From contig WGOB01000022.1 of NCBI GenBank assembly GCA_016124255.1, positions 1-44,990 on the forward strand: a stretch of 44,990 nt of DNA. The letters are read 5' to 3'. Below, piece after piece: positions 1-8,303 of this stretch. Position 1 is the first letter of the stretch. The number at the start of each line of letters is the position of its first letter. Origin of the DNA: Alphaproteobacteria bacterium (lineage in GTDB: Bacteria; Pseudomonadota; Alphaproteobacteria; Caulobacterales; Aquidulcibacteraceae). The translations under genes were made by a program, and so were the position numbers. The notes under the pieces are model-generated. The model had not been told where the DNA came from, did no database searches, and saw only the letters and a list, made by a program, of their open reading frames with translations.

Positions 1-1
1 C

Positions 2-982
2 GCCGCGCTCGCGGCCGACGACGCGCGTTTCGCCCGCGTGCAGCGCGTCTGGCGCCGCCTGATCCTGGCCAACGCCGACCTTTGCCCGGAGACAACGCGT
101 GACGCCGGCTTCACCCTCCATTCGCTGAATTCCTACCCCGTCGAGATGCGCGAGGCCGCCGTGCGGCGCTTTGCCATTGATGCGCGCCCCGCAGCAGCGT
201 TCCTCGCGCCTGACTCCGCCGCCGCGCAAGCCGGACTGCGCGACGGCGACGCCATCGTGTCGGTCAATGGCCAATCCGTCCGCCAGGCGCGCCTGAATCG
301 GCGCACGCGCGAGCGCGACCGCGCCGTGGCGGACGCTGCGGAGAAACTCGGCGAGGCGCTCGAAGGAGACGCCCCGATCACACTTGAGATCGCGCGCGAT
401 GGAGAGACGCGCACGATCGCATTCACGCCCGAACAGGCATGCGCCTCTCGGCTCATCCTGGCGCGCGACGATCGCGTCAACGCCGCCGCCAACGGCCGCG
501 CCGTCGCGATCACCACCGGCATGGCGCGCTACCTCGAAACCGACGCCGAACTCGCCGTCGTGCTTGGCCACGAACTCGCGCACAACACCCTCGCGCACCG
601 CGACCGTCAGCGCGATACGACGCGCCCGGGCCGCTGGGGCGGAACCGCCGCCGGCCTCATCCTCGGCGCTGCGACCGGGGTGTTCATCGATTTCGGCGCC
701 ATGGCGGCCCGCGGCAGCCAGGATATGCGCCTCACCTTCGAACGCGAAGCCGACTATGTCGGGCTCTACTACGCCGCCCGCGCCGGGTTCGACACCGCAG
801 GCGTGGAGACGTTCTGGCGTCGTTTCGCGGCGGACTATCCAGCGTCCACCTATCTGACGCGCTCCCATCCGACCGCAGGCGAGCGCTTCCTGGCGATTGC
901 GGCCGCACAGGACGAGATCGACGCCAAGCGCGCCGCGAACGTCCCGCTCGCCCCTAATCCCAGCGCCGAGTCCCAGCCTTAA
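2..982 (+). CDS. M48 family metalloprotease with PDZ domain, 5' end outside window
   Basis: C-terminal part of a zinc metallopeptidase. The reading frame is open to the left window edge, so the true start lies upstream; the GTG at 38 is probably internal. A PDZ-like segment (motif AAAQAGLRDGDAIVSVNG, about nt 220-275) precedes the catalytic region. The zinc motif HELAH is encoded at 569-583 and is followed by EREAD near 740, the usual third-ligand glutamate region of M48 peptidases. Between them is a short hydrophobic stretch (GLILGAATGVFIDFG). Known members of this family act in envelope protein quality control; the substrate here cannot be told. A downstream SD-less gap separates it from a small lipoprotein gene. 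Confidence 0.85.
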   Translation, partial: AALAADDARFARVQRVWRRLILANADLCPETTRDAGFTLHSLNSYPVEMREAAVRRFAIDARPAAAFLAPDSAAAQAGLRDGDAIVSVNGQSVRQARLNRRTRERDRAVADAAEKLGEALEGDAPITLEIARDGETRTIAFTPEQACASRLILARDDRVNAAANGRAVAITTGMARYLETDAELAVVLGHELAHNTLAHRDRQRDTTRPGRWGGTAAGLILGAATGVFIDFGAMAARGSQDMRLTFEREADYVGLYYAARAGFDTAGVETFWRRFAADYPASTYLTRSHPTAGERFLAIAAAQDEIDAKRAANVPLAPNPSAESQP

Positions 983-1076
983 TCCATCCCGCAGCCGACT
1001 CTGCTAAGGACGGGAACCGGCGGCGGGGGCCGCACGTCGAGGGCGTCGGACCCAGCGTTATTCGGGGAGTGAACAC

Positions 1077-1295
1077 ATGAACAAGGCGATCCTGGCGGCG
1101 GCGGCGGCGAGCGCGCTCGCGTCCTGCGGCACGACCATGGGCGACCGGGCGGCGTCCGGCGCGATGATCGGCGGCGGTGCAGGCGTCGTATTTGGCGGCG
1201 TGGGAGTCGTGCCCGGCGCGCTCGTTGGCGCGGGCGTCGGCGTCCTCACACCGTCCGACAAGGTCGACCTCGGCAAGCCCGTCTGGCGCGATTGA
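1077..1295 (+). CDS. Small glycine-zipper lipoprotein
   Basis: A 72-residue protein with an N-terminal hydrophobic segment ending in the lipobox LASC (Cys about residue 19), so it is probably a lipidated envelope protein. The middle is a run of Gly and small hydrophobic residues (GGGAGVVFGGVGVVPGALVG), typical of glycine-zipper membrane-associated proteins. The start is supported by GGGGAG at 1064-1069, seven bases before the ATG. No enzymatic motif is visible. Function unknown. Confidence 0.7.
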   Translation: MNKAILAAAAASALASCGTTMGDRAASGAMIGGGAGVVFGGVGVVPGALVGAGVGVLTPSDKVDLGKPVWRD

Positions 1296-1377
1296 TAGAC
1301 ATCGCCGGCCCGCCGCCCTAAAGCACCAGCCGCTTTCGGCGCCCGTCTGTGCTGCGGGAGAGCCAGGGACGGAAGAT

Positions 1378-1932
1378 ATGGCCGCGTTGGAATTCTCGCG
1401 GCGCTACGCGATGGCGCATCGGCTGCTCGCCGACCCGCAATCGAAATGCGCCGTGCCCCATGGACACAACGAGATCGTCAGCGTGCGCTTGGAGCCGCAT
1501 GCGCGCTTCCGTTTCGGCGGCGCGAACGCTGTTGCGCCCTTCGACGCTGTCAAGCGGCGTTGGCACGCATGGATCGACGATCACGTCGATCATGCGCTGA
1601 TGCTCAACGCCGCCGATCCGCTGATCGAGTATTTTCGCGCCCAGGAAACGGCGCGGCTGGCGCGGATCATGACCTTCCCGGGCGACCCCACGACGGAAGC
1701 GCTCGCGGCGTGCTTCTTCCTCAAGCTGTCCGCGTTCCTCGCTGCGGACGCCTTGCCGTTCTCGGTCGCGGCAGTGCGGGTGGAGGAGACGCCGACGAAC
1801 GCCGTATGCGTGGGGCGAGAGAGCTTCGACGCGGATGACCCGCTGATCGCGCCGGGCGCCTGGCCGCGGCGCGCGGACATGAGCCTCAACGACTTTAACG
1901 CGGCGCTTTCGGCCGGGGGGAAATCGCCATAG
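1378..1932 (+). CDS. queD: 6-carboxytetrahydropterin synthase (QueD/PTPS family)
   Basis: 184-residue protein of the 6-pyruvoyl-tetrahydropterin synthase fold. In QueD enzymes this converts dihydroneopterin triphosphate to 6-carboxytetrahydropterin on the route to queuosine. Zinc ligands H14 (AMAHRL), H28 and H30 (PHGHN) are present, as are the catalytic-type C24 and the Asp-His pair D71/H72 (DHVDHALMLN). The family glutamate lies in PGDPTTEAL, and VRVEETPTNAV matches the C-terminal strand. The frame is open further upstream to 1177, but homology begins at the ATG at 1378. No other queuosine gene is next to it, so assignment to queuosine rather than another pterin role is inference. Confidence 0.85.
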   Translation: MAALEFSRRYAMAHRLLADPQSKCAVPHGHNEIVSVRLEPHARFRFGGANAVAPFDAVKRRWHAWIDDHVDHALMLNAADPLIEYFRAQETARLARIMTFPGDPTTEALAACFFLKLSAFLAADALPFSVAAVRVEETPTNAVCVGRESFDADDPLIAPGAWPRRADMSLNDFNAALSAGGKSP

Positions 1933-1941
1933 TGAGCACGC

Positions 1942-2292
1942 ATGCCTGCTCTCGCTTCCCCAGCCGTCCTGCCGATCCTGATGCTCTTGGCCTCCAACGT
2001 CTTCATGACCTTCGCCTGGTATGGTCATCTACGGTTCAAGGAGCACGCGCTTTGGCTCGTGGTGCTGGCGAGCTGGGGAATCGCGTTCTTCGAATACTGG
2101 CTGGCGGTCCCAGCCAATCGCATCGGCAGTGCGTTCTACTCGCCTGCGGAACTTAAGACGATGCAGGAGGTGATCACGCTCATCGTGTTCGCCGCCTTCA
2201 CGGCGCTTTATCTCAAAGAGCCGATGAGCCTGAAGCAATTGCTCGGATTCGGATTCATCGCCCTCGGCGCATGGTTTGTGTTCCAGCGCTAG
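1942..2292 (+). CDS. DMT-superfamily small membrane protein (DUF486)
   Basis: 116-residue integral membrane protein with about four hydrophobic segments, resembling one half of a drug/metabolite transporter. It shows features I associate with DUF486: NVFMTFAWYGHL near the N-terminus, SWGIAFFEYWLAVPANRIG in the middle, and FIALGAWFVF at the end. It starts nine bases after the queD-like stop and is probably co-transcribed with it. The gene ends four bases before the convergent P450 stop. Substrate unknown. Confidence 0.8.
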   Translation: MPALASPAVLPILMLLASNVFMTFAWYGHLRFKEHALWLVVLASWGIAFFEYWLAVPANRIGSAFYSPAELKTMQEVITLIVFAAFTALYLKEPMSLKQLLGFGFIALGAWFVFQR

Positions 2293-2296
2293 GCCG

Positions 2297-3622
2297 CTAC
2301 GCCATCGTGTAGCGCACCGGCATCCGCTTCAGGCCCGAGACGAAGGCCGAGCGCGTGTTGGCGGGGGCGCCGTTGAGCTCGATCTCCTTCAGCCGTGGCA
2401 GCAGCTCCGCGAACAGCGCCTTGATCTCCATGCGCGCGAGGTGCATGCCGAGGCACAAGTGCACGCCGTGGCCAAAGGCGACTTGTTTCTTCACGTCGCG
2501 ATCGACGCGGAACTTGAAGGGATCCTCGAACACCTCCTCGTCGCGATTGCCGGACCAGTAGAAGAGGCAGAGACCATCGCCTTCCTTGATCGTCCGCCCA
2601 CGGAGATCGTAGTCCTGCATCGCCGTGCGCATGAAATGCTTCACCGGCGTCACCCAGCGGATCATCTCCTCCACCGCATTGGGCAGGAGCGAGAGATCGG
2701 CCCTCAGCTTCTGCATCTCATCGGGGTTCTTGATCAGCTGCAGCAGCCCGCCGGAGGCTGTGGAGCTTGTCGTGTCATGCCCGGCGGTGGCGACGATGAT
2801 GTAATAGCTCATCGCCTGGAACGGATCGATCGGCGCCCCATCGATAATGCCGTTGGCGATGATGGAAGAGAGATCGTCCCGCGGATTGGCGCGGCGATCC
2901 TCGGTGATCGCGCCGAAATACTTGAAATACTCCTGCGCCGTCTGGAAGAGATCGACGGTCTGCCCCCCCTCGTCCGGCGCCGCCGTGAGGGTCGAGCCGC
3001 GGGTCACGCGTTGGCTCTCCGCGACGACGTCTGGATCGCCGGCGCCGAAGATTTCCTGCGTCAGCTTGAGCATGAAGGGCTCGTCCTCCTTGGGCACGCC
3101 GAGGATCTCCATGATCACGCGCAGCGGATACCAGACCGCCACTTCCCGCACGAAATCGCATTCGCCGCCGAGTTCGGAGAGGCGATCGACATGCTCCTTC
3201 GCGATCGCGGCGATCCGCGCTTCGAGCTTCTTCAGGTTCGGCGGCATGAACCAGGACTGCGTCAGCGTCCTGAGCTTCATGTGGATGGGATCGTCGAGAT
3301 CGACGAGCGTGCGGAAGAGATGCGTGTCGCCGGTGACGGATTGAACCCATTCCTCGCCCTGGATCGGCGACAGATACGTGCGCAAGCGATTGACGAACAC
3401 GTCGTTGCGCCGCTCGACCTCCAGAATGTCGGCGTGTTTGGTGATCGCCCAGAATGGTCGGAAGCCCGCCGGCGCCATGAAGCGCACGGGATCGTCGCGC
3501 CGCAGCGCCGCATAAACCGCGTGGATCGCGTCCTCTTCCGCGTAGAGATCGGGATTGACGATGGCGTCGTCGAGCGTGTCGCGGGAATAGCCGGGAAATA
3601 CGCTGGCGGTAGCGCCGTCCAT
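2297..3622 (-). CDS. Cytochrome P450
   Basis: 441-residue soluble bacterial cytochrome P450, a haem-thiolate monooxygenase that needs an external ferredoxin and reductase; neither is nearby. The I-helix motif AGHDTT is at 280-285, ExxR at 319-322 (EMIR), and the haem-binding loop FGHGVHLCLG carries axial Cys390. The frame is open for another 48 codons upstream, but a strong SD (AAGGAGG, complement of 3628-3634) five bases before the ATG at 3622 decides the start. The C-terminal FVSGLKRMPVR resembles P450s acting on terpenoids or sterols, but the substrate is not readable. It is divergent from the ridA-like gene. Confidence 0.93.
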   Translation of the reverse strand: MDGATASVFPGYSRDTLDDAIVNPDLYAEEDAIHAVYAALRRDDPVRFMAPAGFRPFWAITKHADILEVERRNDVFVNRLRTYLSPIQGEEWVQSVTGDTHLFRTLVDLDDPIHMKLRTLTQSWFMPPNLKKLEARIAAIAKEHVDRLSELGGECDFVREVAVWYPLRVIMEILGVPKEDEPFMLKLTQEIFGAGDPDVVAESQRVTRGSTLTAAPDEGGQTVDLFQTAQEYFKYFGAITEDRRANPRDDLSSIIANGIIDGAPIDPFQAMSYYIIVATAGHDTTSSTASGGLLQLIKNPDEMQKLRADLSLLPNAVEEMIRWVTPVKHFMRTAMQDYDLRGRTIKEGDGLCLFYWSGNRDEEVFEDPFKFRVDRDVKKQVAFGHGVHLCLGMHLARMEIKALFAELLPRLKEIELNGAPANTRSAFVSGLKRMPVRYTMA

Positions 3623-3741
3623 GATCGCCTCCTTCGTTGCCGGAAGCATAGCGCGCAAGGCTCGGCGCGTCAGCGGCGCCGCTGCGTCAGCTTGCCGGCG
3701 ACCCGCGCCAGGCGCAGGGTCGAGCGATGGAGGAGATCGCG

Positions 3742-4137
3742 ATGGAAAAGCGCGTGGTGAACCCAACGCCTTGGTTGCAGCATTTCAATCTCAACCACGG
3801 GATCGAGGTGAAGGGCGGCGAGCGCACGCTCTATCTCTCTGGCCAGACAGCCAGCGCCGCGGACGGCTCAGCGATGTGTGCCGGCGATCTCGTCGCGCAA
3901 TTCGCGGCCGCCTGGACCAACCTGAAGGACGCGCTGGCGGCGGCCGACATGACGCCGGCGAACATCGTGCGCCTCAACATGTACACTACCGACGTCGACG
4001 CGTTCATGGCCGCGGCCGACAAGCTCATCCCGATCTTCGCGGCGGACGGCGCGCAGCCGGTGTCGACGCTGTTGGGCGTTACGCGCCTCTACGATCCAGC
4101 GATCATGGTGGAGCTGGAGGCCACGGCCGTCGCTTAG
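3742..4137 (+). CDS. RidA/YjgF/UK114 family protein
   Basis: 131-residue member of the RidA family, trimeric enzymes that hydrolyse reactive enamines and imines such as 2-aminoacrylate; many paralogues have other or unknown substrates. The start at 3742 is chosen because GGAGGAG (3729-3735) sits six bases upstream; an in-frame ATG at 3727 has no such signal. The C-terminal GVTRLYDPAIMVELEATAV holds an Arg (115) and Glu (126) where RidA proteins keep active-site residues, with somewhat shorter spacing than E. coli RidA. This suggests an Rid subfamily other than the archetype. Confidence 0.85.
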   Translation: MEKRVVNPTPWLQHFNLNHGIEVKGGERTLYLSGQTASAADGSAMCAGDLVAQFAAAWTNLKDALAAADMTPANIVRLNMYTTDVDAFMAAADKLIPIFAADGAQPVSTLLGVTRLYDPAIMVELEATAVA

Positions 4138-4205
4138 AGCGACTTTAAATGCGACGCACTTTTTTGGCAGGCGGAGAGCGCATTTAAAGTCCAAAAAGCG
4201 GCTCT
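4136..4205. repeat. Intergenic palindrome 1 of a tandem pair
   Basis: Stem-loop with outer arms AGAGC (4136-4140) and GCTCT (4201-4205) and an inner perfect 13-bp arm GACTTTAAATGCG (4141-4153) against 4179-4191. It overlaps the stop codon of the ridA-like gene. The AT-rich core is unlike the GC-rich surroundings. It is similar in layout to the pair at 28493-28629. Possible roles are a bidirectional terminator or a REP-like element. Confidence 0.8.
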
Positions 4206-4219
4206 ATGACTTTATGCTT

Positions 4220-4298
4220 CTAAAGCATCTTTGGTGCGTTAAATGCGACACCCTGTTCGACCCCAATCGCAGGTCGCATTTAACGCATGATGCTTTAG
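4220..4298. repeat. Intergenic palindrome 2 of a tandem pair
   Basis: Long stem-loop: outer arms CTAAAGCATC (4220-4229) and GATGCTTTAG (4289-4298), inner perfect 15-bp arms TGCGTTAAATGCGAC (4235-4249) and its complement (4273-4287). The right arm supplies the stop codon of the convergent gene at 4295. Its core AAATGCGAC repeats that of palindrome 1. Confidence 0.8.
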
Positions 4299-4720
4299 CG
4301 CGAGACGCTTTCGACGATCCAGAAGATCCACGGCGCCGCGATCATCAGCGCGAACGCGGCCTCAAACGCGACGCTGCCCCAATTGAACGCCGTTCCGGTC
4401 TTGTCGCGCCAGATCGAAACCAGCCGGCCGATCGCGGACCCGCCCCACGCCGCCGCCAGAATCGTGACGGCGCCGACCGCCATCGCTGAGATCGCGGCGT
4501 TGTCGGCGCGATGCTGGACCCACACAAATCCAAGACAGACGAGGTGCGACAAGAAGAAGAGCCCGCCATACGTGGCGCGAAATTCCGCCGCGCCGCCCGG
4601 CGCGGCCTCCTGAAGCCGCACGAGCCTGGCCGCCCATGCCGGATCGATGAGCGCGTACAAGCCCATCCCCGCGCCGCCCAAGAGCGCGAGGGCGGCCAAA
4701 ATCCAATCGATGTCCATCAT
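4295..4720 (-). CDS. DUF4345-like membrane protein, copy A
   Basis: 141-residue integral membrane protein with four predicted hydrophobic segments (about residues 5-25, 50-68, 76-95 and 117-138). The pattern, including YGGLFFLSHLVC and IGRLVSIWRDKTG, fits small DUF4345-type proteins of unknown function. The next gene upstream on the same strand (4742-5167) has the same length and the same architecture, with matching C-terminal motifs (GR-SI-D-T----NW, FALMIAAPW). The two are therefore a tandem duplication. Its last codons lie in the palindromic repeat. Confidence 0.75.
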   Translation of the reverse strand: MMDIDWILAALALLGGAGMGLYALIDPAWAARLVRLQEAAPGGAAEFRATYGGLFFLSHLVCLGFVWVQHRADNAAISAMAVGAVTILAAAWGGSAIGRLVSIWRDKTGTAFNWGSVAFEAAFALMIAAPWIFWIVESVSR

Positions 4721-4741
4721 CTTTTCTACGCCAGACCGCGC

Positions 4742-5167
4742 TCAACGGACCAGCGTCGTCGTCCACGGCATGGCGATCATGAACGCAAGGACGAGGTCCA
4801 GGAACGTAAGCCGCCAGTTGAGGACCCGGTCGGTGCCGTCCGCGAAGATGGAGAGCATGCGGCCGAGCCCGGCGCCGAACCAAGCGAGCGCGACCGGCGC
4901 GATCAGGATCATCCCGGAGAATTGCGAGACCGTACCGCGCCGCACGCCCATGACTTCCGCCGCCGCAAACAGCGCAACGAACGCCGGCAGCGCATGGATG
5001 AACACGAGCAGGCCGCCGATCGCGCGCGTCTCGCCCTCGCCCCCGCGACCGCCTTCGACGCGTACGCCGAGCATGCGCAGCGCCCGCTGCGGCGCAGCGA
5101 GCGCAAGCGCGCCAATCCCCGTTCCCGCAAGCAGTCCGAGCGCGCAGAGGATCCAGGCTGGAGACAT
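4742..5167 (-). CDS. DUF4345-like membrane protein, copy B
   Basis: 141-residue four-segment membrane protein, paralogous to the gene 21 bases downstream. Corresponding segments are LGRMLSIFADGTDRVLNW and DLVLAFMIAMPW. It is transcribed after the acyl-CoA dehydrogenase gene (35-base gap) and before copy A, so the three genes probably form one unit. Divergence between copies is substantial outside the C-terminal half, so the duplication is not recent. Function unknown. Confidence 0.75.
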   Translation of the reverse strand: MSPAWILCALGLLAGTGIGALALAAPQRALRMLGVRVEGGRGGEGETRAIGGLLVFIHALPAFVALFAAAEVMGVRRGTVSQFSGMILIAPVALAWFGAGLGRMLSIFADGTDRVLNWRLTFLDLVLAFMIAMPWTTTLVR

Positions 5168-5202
5168 CTGCGCCCTCGGTCCGTCTCAGTGGTCCGCGCG
5201 CC

Positions 5203-6498
5203 TCAGCGGATGCCGGCGACGTGGCGCCGAGCTTCTTCTTCCGCGGCTTCGCGGGCATGGGCGCCGGCATGCTTGCCAAGCTCCAGGCGCGCGATCGTGC
5301 GGGCGTGGACTTCGTCGGGCCCATCCGCCAGGCGCAGCGTGCGCTGGCTGGCGTAGGCGCGGGCGAGCCCATAATCGCTGGTGACGCCGCCGCCGCCGTG
5401 CGCCTGGATCGCGTCGTCGATGATGGACAGCGCCATCATCGGGGCCTGCACCTTGATCATCGCGATCTCGGCGCGGGCGACCTTGTTGCCGACCGTGTCC
5501 ATCATGTACGCGGCCTTGAGGCAAAGCAGCCGCGTCATCTCGATATCGATGCGCGCACGCGCGATCCGTTCTTCCCAGACGGAGTGCTCGGCGATTGTCT
5601 TGCCGAAGGCTTTGCGCGAGAGCAGCCGCTTGCACATCTTCTCCAGCGCGAACTCGGCGACGCCGATCGTGCGCATGCAATGGTGGATGCGGCCGGGTCC
5701 GAGGCGGCCCTGCGCGATCTCGAAGCCCTTGCCTTCGCCCCAGATGATGTTCTCCGCCGGGACGCGCACATTCTCCAGGATCACCTCGGCGTGGCCGTGG
5801 GGCGCGTCGTCATAGCCGAACACCGGCAGCATCCGAACGATCTTGATCCCCGGCGCATCGAGCGGCACCGCGATCTGCGATTGCTGGGTGTAGGTGCGCT
5901 CTTCCGGCGCCGTCTTCCCCATGACGATGGCGACCTTGCAGCGCGGATCGCCGACGCCGGAGGACCACCATTTGCAGCCGTTGATGACGTAGTCGTCGCC
6001 GTCCCGCACGATCCGGGTTTCGATGTTCGTCGCGTCGGACGACGCGACCGCCGGCTCTGTCATGAGGAACGCCGAGCGGATTTCGCCGTTCATCAGCGGG
6101 CGGAGCCATTGCTCCTTCTGCGCGCGCGTGCCGTAGCGGTGGAACACCTCCATGTTGCCGGTGTCCGGCGCGGAGCAATTGAACACCTCCGACGCGAACC
6201 CGACCCGCCCGAGCAGCTCAGCGATCGCGGCGTAGGTGACGTTGGAGAGGCCCGGCCCCTCGAATTCGAAGCTGTCGTCCACGTGCGCGGCGCCGTGCGA
6301 GGGCGGCATGAACATGTTCCAGAGGCCGGCGGCCTTCGCTTTCTTCTTCAGGTCCTCGACCACCGGAATGACCTTCCAGCGCTCGCCCTCCTCGTCCTGC
6401 TTCTGATAGGTCGGGATGGCGGGGATGACATGCTCGTCCATGAACGACTGGACGCGGCTGAGCCATTGCTTGGTCTCGGCGGAATGCTCGAATTGCAT
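5203..6498 (-). CDS. Acyl-CoA dehydrogenase (ACAD10/11-like subgroup)
   Basis: 431-residue FAD flavoprotein catalysing alpha,beta-dehydrogenation of an acyl-CoA. It shows the FAD and substrate loop [43 protein letters not shown] in the helix region, [15 protein letters not shown] near the end, and a terminal LADGPDEVH. These are traits of the ACAD10/11-like branch rather than short-chain enzymes. An SD (GGGAGA) precedes the ATG at 6498. It is divergent from the aminotransferase operon. The electron acceptor would be ETF, encoded elsewhere. Chain length specificity cannot be read. Confidence 0.9.
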   Translation of the reverse strand: MQFEHSAETKQWLSRVQSFMDEHVIPAIPTYQKQDEEGERWKVIPVVEDLKKKAKAAGLWNMFMPPSHGAAHVDDSFEFEGPGLSNVTYAAIAELLGRVGFASEVFNCSAPDTGNMEVFHRYGTRAQKEQWLRPLMNGEIRSAFLMTEPAVASSDATNIETRIVRDGDDYVINGCKWWSSGVGDPRCKVAIVMGKTAPEERTYTQQSQIAVPLDAPGIKIVRMLPVFGYDDAPHGHAEVILENVRVPAENIIWGEGKGFEIAQGRLGPGRIHHCMRTIGVAEFALEKMCKRLLSRKAFGKTIAEHSVWEERIARARIDIEMTRLLCLKAAYMMDTVGNKVARAEIAMIKVQAPMMALSIIDDAIQAHGGGGVTSDYGLARAYASQRTLRLADGPDEVHARTIARLELGKHAGAHAREAAEEEARRHVAGIR

Positions 6499-6633
6499 GG
6501 GCGTTTCTCCCGGGGGGCCTGATCAAGGTAACGGTTGCACCCTAGCGGCCCGCCTCAGCGCGGCCAAGCGTCCCTTGGGGGAAGGACGCCGGCGCCCCTC
6601 CCGCCGACCGGGCGGAGCGGCTATGCACGGCGG

Positions 6634-7572
6634 ATGAACGCACTCCTCGGCGCCCACGATTACGTCGACGACCCCCGCAATGCCGACGTCTTGATCTCCA
6701 TCAACGGCGAACTCGTCCGGCGCGACGAGGCGAAGATCTCCGTCTTCGATTCCGGCTTCATCCTGGGCGACGGCGTCTGGGAAGGCCTGCGCCTGGTGGA
6801 CGGCAGACTGGCCTTCCTCGATCAACACCTCGACCGGCTCTACGCGGGCGCACACATGCTGCGGATCGAGATTGGGCTCTCCAAGGCTGACGTGGCGAAC
6901 CGTCTTTTCGACGTCGCCGAGGCGAACGCGATGGACGCCGCGCACTTCCGCCTGATGGTCACGCGCGGTCGCAAGAAGACGCCCTACCAGGATCCGCGCG
7001 TCACAATCGGCCCGGCCACCATCGTCATCATCGCCGAGTGGAAGGCGCCGAAGCCCGAACTCCTCGCGCGCGGCATGCGCCTTTTCACCACCCACGTCCG
7101 CCGCACCGGCCCCGCCGAGCAGGATCAGAAGCTCAACTCCCACTCCAAGCTCAATTGCATCCTCGCCTGCATCCAGGCGGCGGAAGCCGGCTATGACGAA
7201 GCGCTCATGCTCGACGACCGCGGCGCCGTCGCGACGTGCAACTCAACGCACTTCTTCATCGTCAGAGGCGGTGAACTCTGGACCTCATCCGGCCTCCACT
7301 GCCTCGGCGGCATCACCCGCGCGAACGTGCTGCGCGTCGCGCGCGAAGCGGGCATGCCGACGTATGAAAAGGATTTCTCGCTGTTCGACGTCTATTCCGC
7401 CGACGAAGCCTTCACCACCGGCACCTTCGCGGGGCTGGCGCCGGTCGTGAACGTCGACGGGCGCGCCATCGGCGAAGCGCGCAGCGGCGCCGATGTCAGC
7501 GGGCCGATCACCCAGATGCTGCGCGAGGCGTACAAAGCCCTGCAGGCGAAGGAAGCGCGGGGGCGCACGTGA
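6634..7572 (+). CDS. Class IV PLP aminotransferase (IlvE/Dat-like)
   Basis: 312-residue fold-type IV aminotransferase. The N-terminal SVFDSGFILGDGVWEGLRL is the family hallmark. The likely PLP lysine is K172 in LNSHSKLNCILACIQA, followed by DEALMLDDRG and SADEAFTTGTFAG. At the position where most members have an EG-S-NIF type motif it reads VATCNSTHFF, so the usual Glu is missing and substrate assignment to branched-chain or D-amino acids is uncertain. Homology begins at the ATG at 6634, although the frame is open from 6535. Its stop overlaps the next gene by four bases (GTGA), so it heads an operon. Confidence 0.85.
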   Translation: MNALLGAHDYVDDPRNADVLISINGELVRRDEAKISVFDSGFILGDGVWEGLRLVDGRLAFLDQHLDRLYAGAHMLRIEIGLSKADVANRLFDVAEANAMDAAHFRLMVTRGRKKTPYQDPRVTIGPATIVIIAEWKAPKPELLARGMRLFTTHVRRTGPAEQDQKLNSHSKLNCILACIQAAEAGYDEALMLDDRGAVATCNSTHFFIVRGGELWTSSGLHCLGGITRANVLRVAREAGMPTYEKDFSLFDVYSADEAFTTGTFAGLAPVVNVDGRAIGEARSGADVSGPITQMLREAYKALQAKEARGRT

Positions 7573-8303
7573 GCGAGCCCATACGCATTGCAATGTGGTG
7601 CGGCCCGCGCAACATCTCGACGGCGATGATGCGCAGCTTCGGCGCGCGCGCCGATTGCCACGTCGTCGACGAGCCCTTCTACGCCGCTTATCTCGCGCGG
7701 ACGGGCATCGATCATCCGATGCGGGCGGAGACGCTCGCGGCGCAGCCGAGCGATCCCGAAGCTGTGATTGCGGCGCTGTTCGCCCCCCTGCCCGCGGCCA
7801 AGACGCTGCACTACCAGAAACACATGACGCACCACATGCTCGACGGGTTCGACCTTTCGTGGACGTCGCGGGCGCGCAACGCGTTCCTCATCCGCGCGCC
7901 GGAGGCGGTGCTGGCGTCCTACGCCAAGAAATACGAAGCCGTCGATCTCGACATGATCGGCCTGCCGCGCCAGGCGGAGATTTTCGACATGTGCGCGCAG
8001 AGGCTGGGCGCTGCGCCGCCCGTGCTGGAGACGCCCGACGTCCTCGCCGATCCGCGCGCCGCGCTGACGAAACTGTGCGAAGCGCTCGGCGTCGAATTCG
8101 ATCCAGCGATGTTGACGTGGCGCCCCGGCATCCACGCCACCGACGGCGTCTGGGCGCCGGCCTGGTATGACGCGGTCGCCGCCTCCACGGGCTTCGCCGC
8201 GCCATCGCGCGAAGCGGCCGACGACGACCTGCCCGATCGCCTCAAACGCATCGCGGATCGCGCACGCCCGTTTTACGAGCGCCTGCGCGCGCACAAGCTA
8301 TGA
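7569..8303 (+). CDS. Sulfotransferase-like P-loop protein
   Basis: 244-residue protein with an N-terminal loop CGPRNISTAMMRSF (about 11-24) resembling the PAPS 5'-phosphosulfate loop of sulfotransferases, followed by FLIRAPEAVLASYAKKY, equivalent to the RDP--V-SYY region that binds the 3'-phosphate. The start is a GTG overlapping the aminotransferase stop by four bases, and its own stop overlaps the GNAT start by four bases. The immediate pairing with a class IV aminotransferase suggests they work on the same small molecule. From memory, some plant aminotransferase-like proteins carry a similar domain fused; this should be checked. Reaction unknown. Confidence 0.7.
   Translation: MSEPIRIAMWCGPRNISTAMMRSFGARADCHVVDEPFYAAYLARTGIDHPMRAETLAAQPSDPEAVIAALFAPLPAAKTLHYQKHMTHHMLDGFDLSWTSRARNAFLIRAPEAVLASYAKKYEAVDLDMIGLPRQAEIFDMCAQRLGAAPPVLETPDVLADPRAALTKLCEALGVEFDPAMLTWRPGIHATDGVWAPAWYDAVAASTGFAAPSREAADDDLPDRLKRIADRARPFYERLRAHKL

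Noticed and set aside
2276-3760. 494-codon plus-strand frame opposite the P450 gene
   Set aside because: Antisense shadow; the P450 motifs and strong SD settle the strand.
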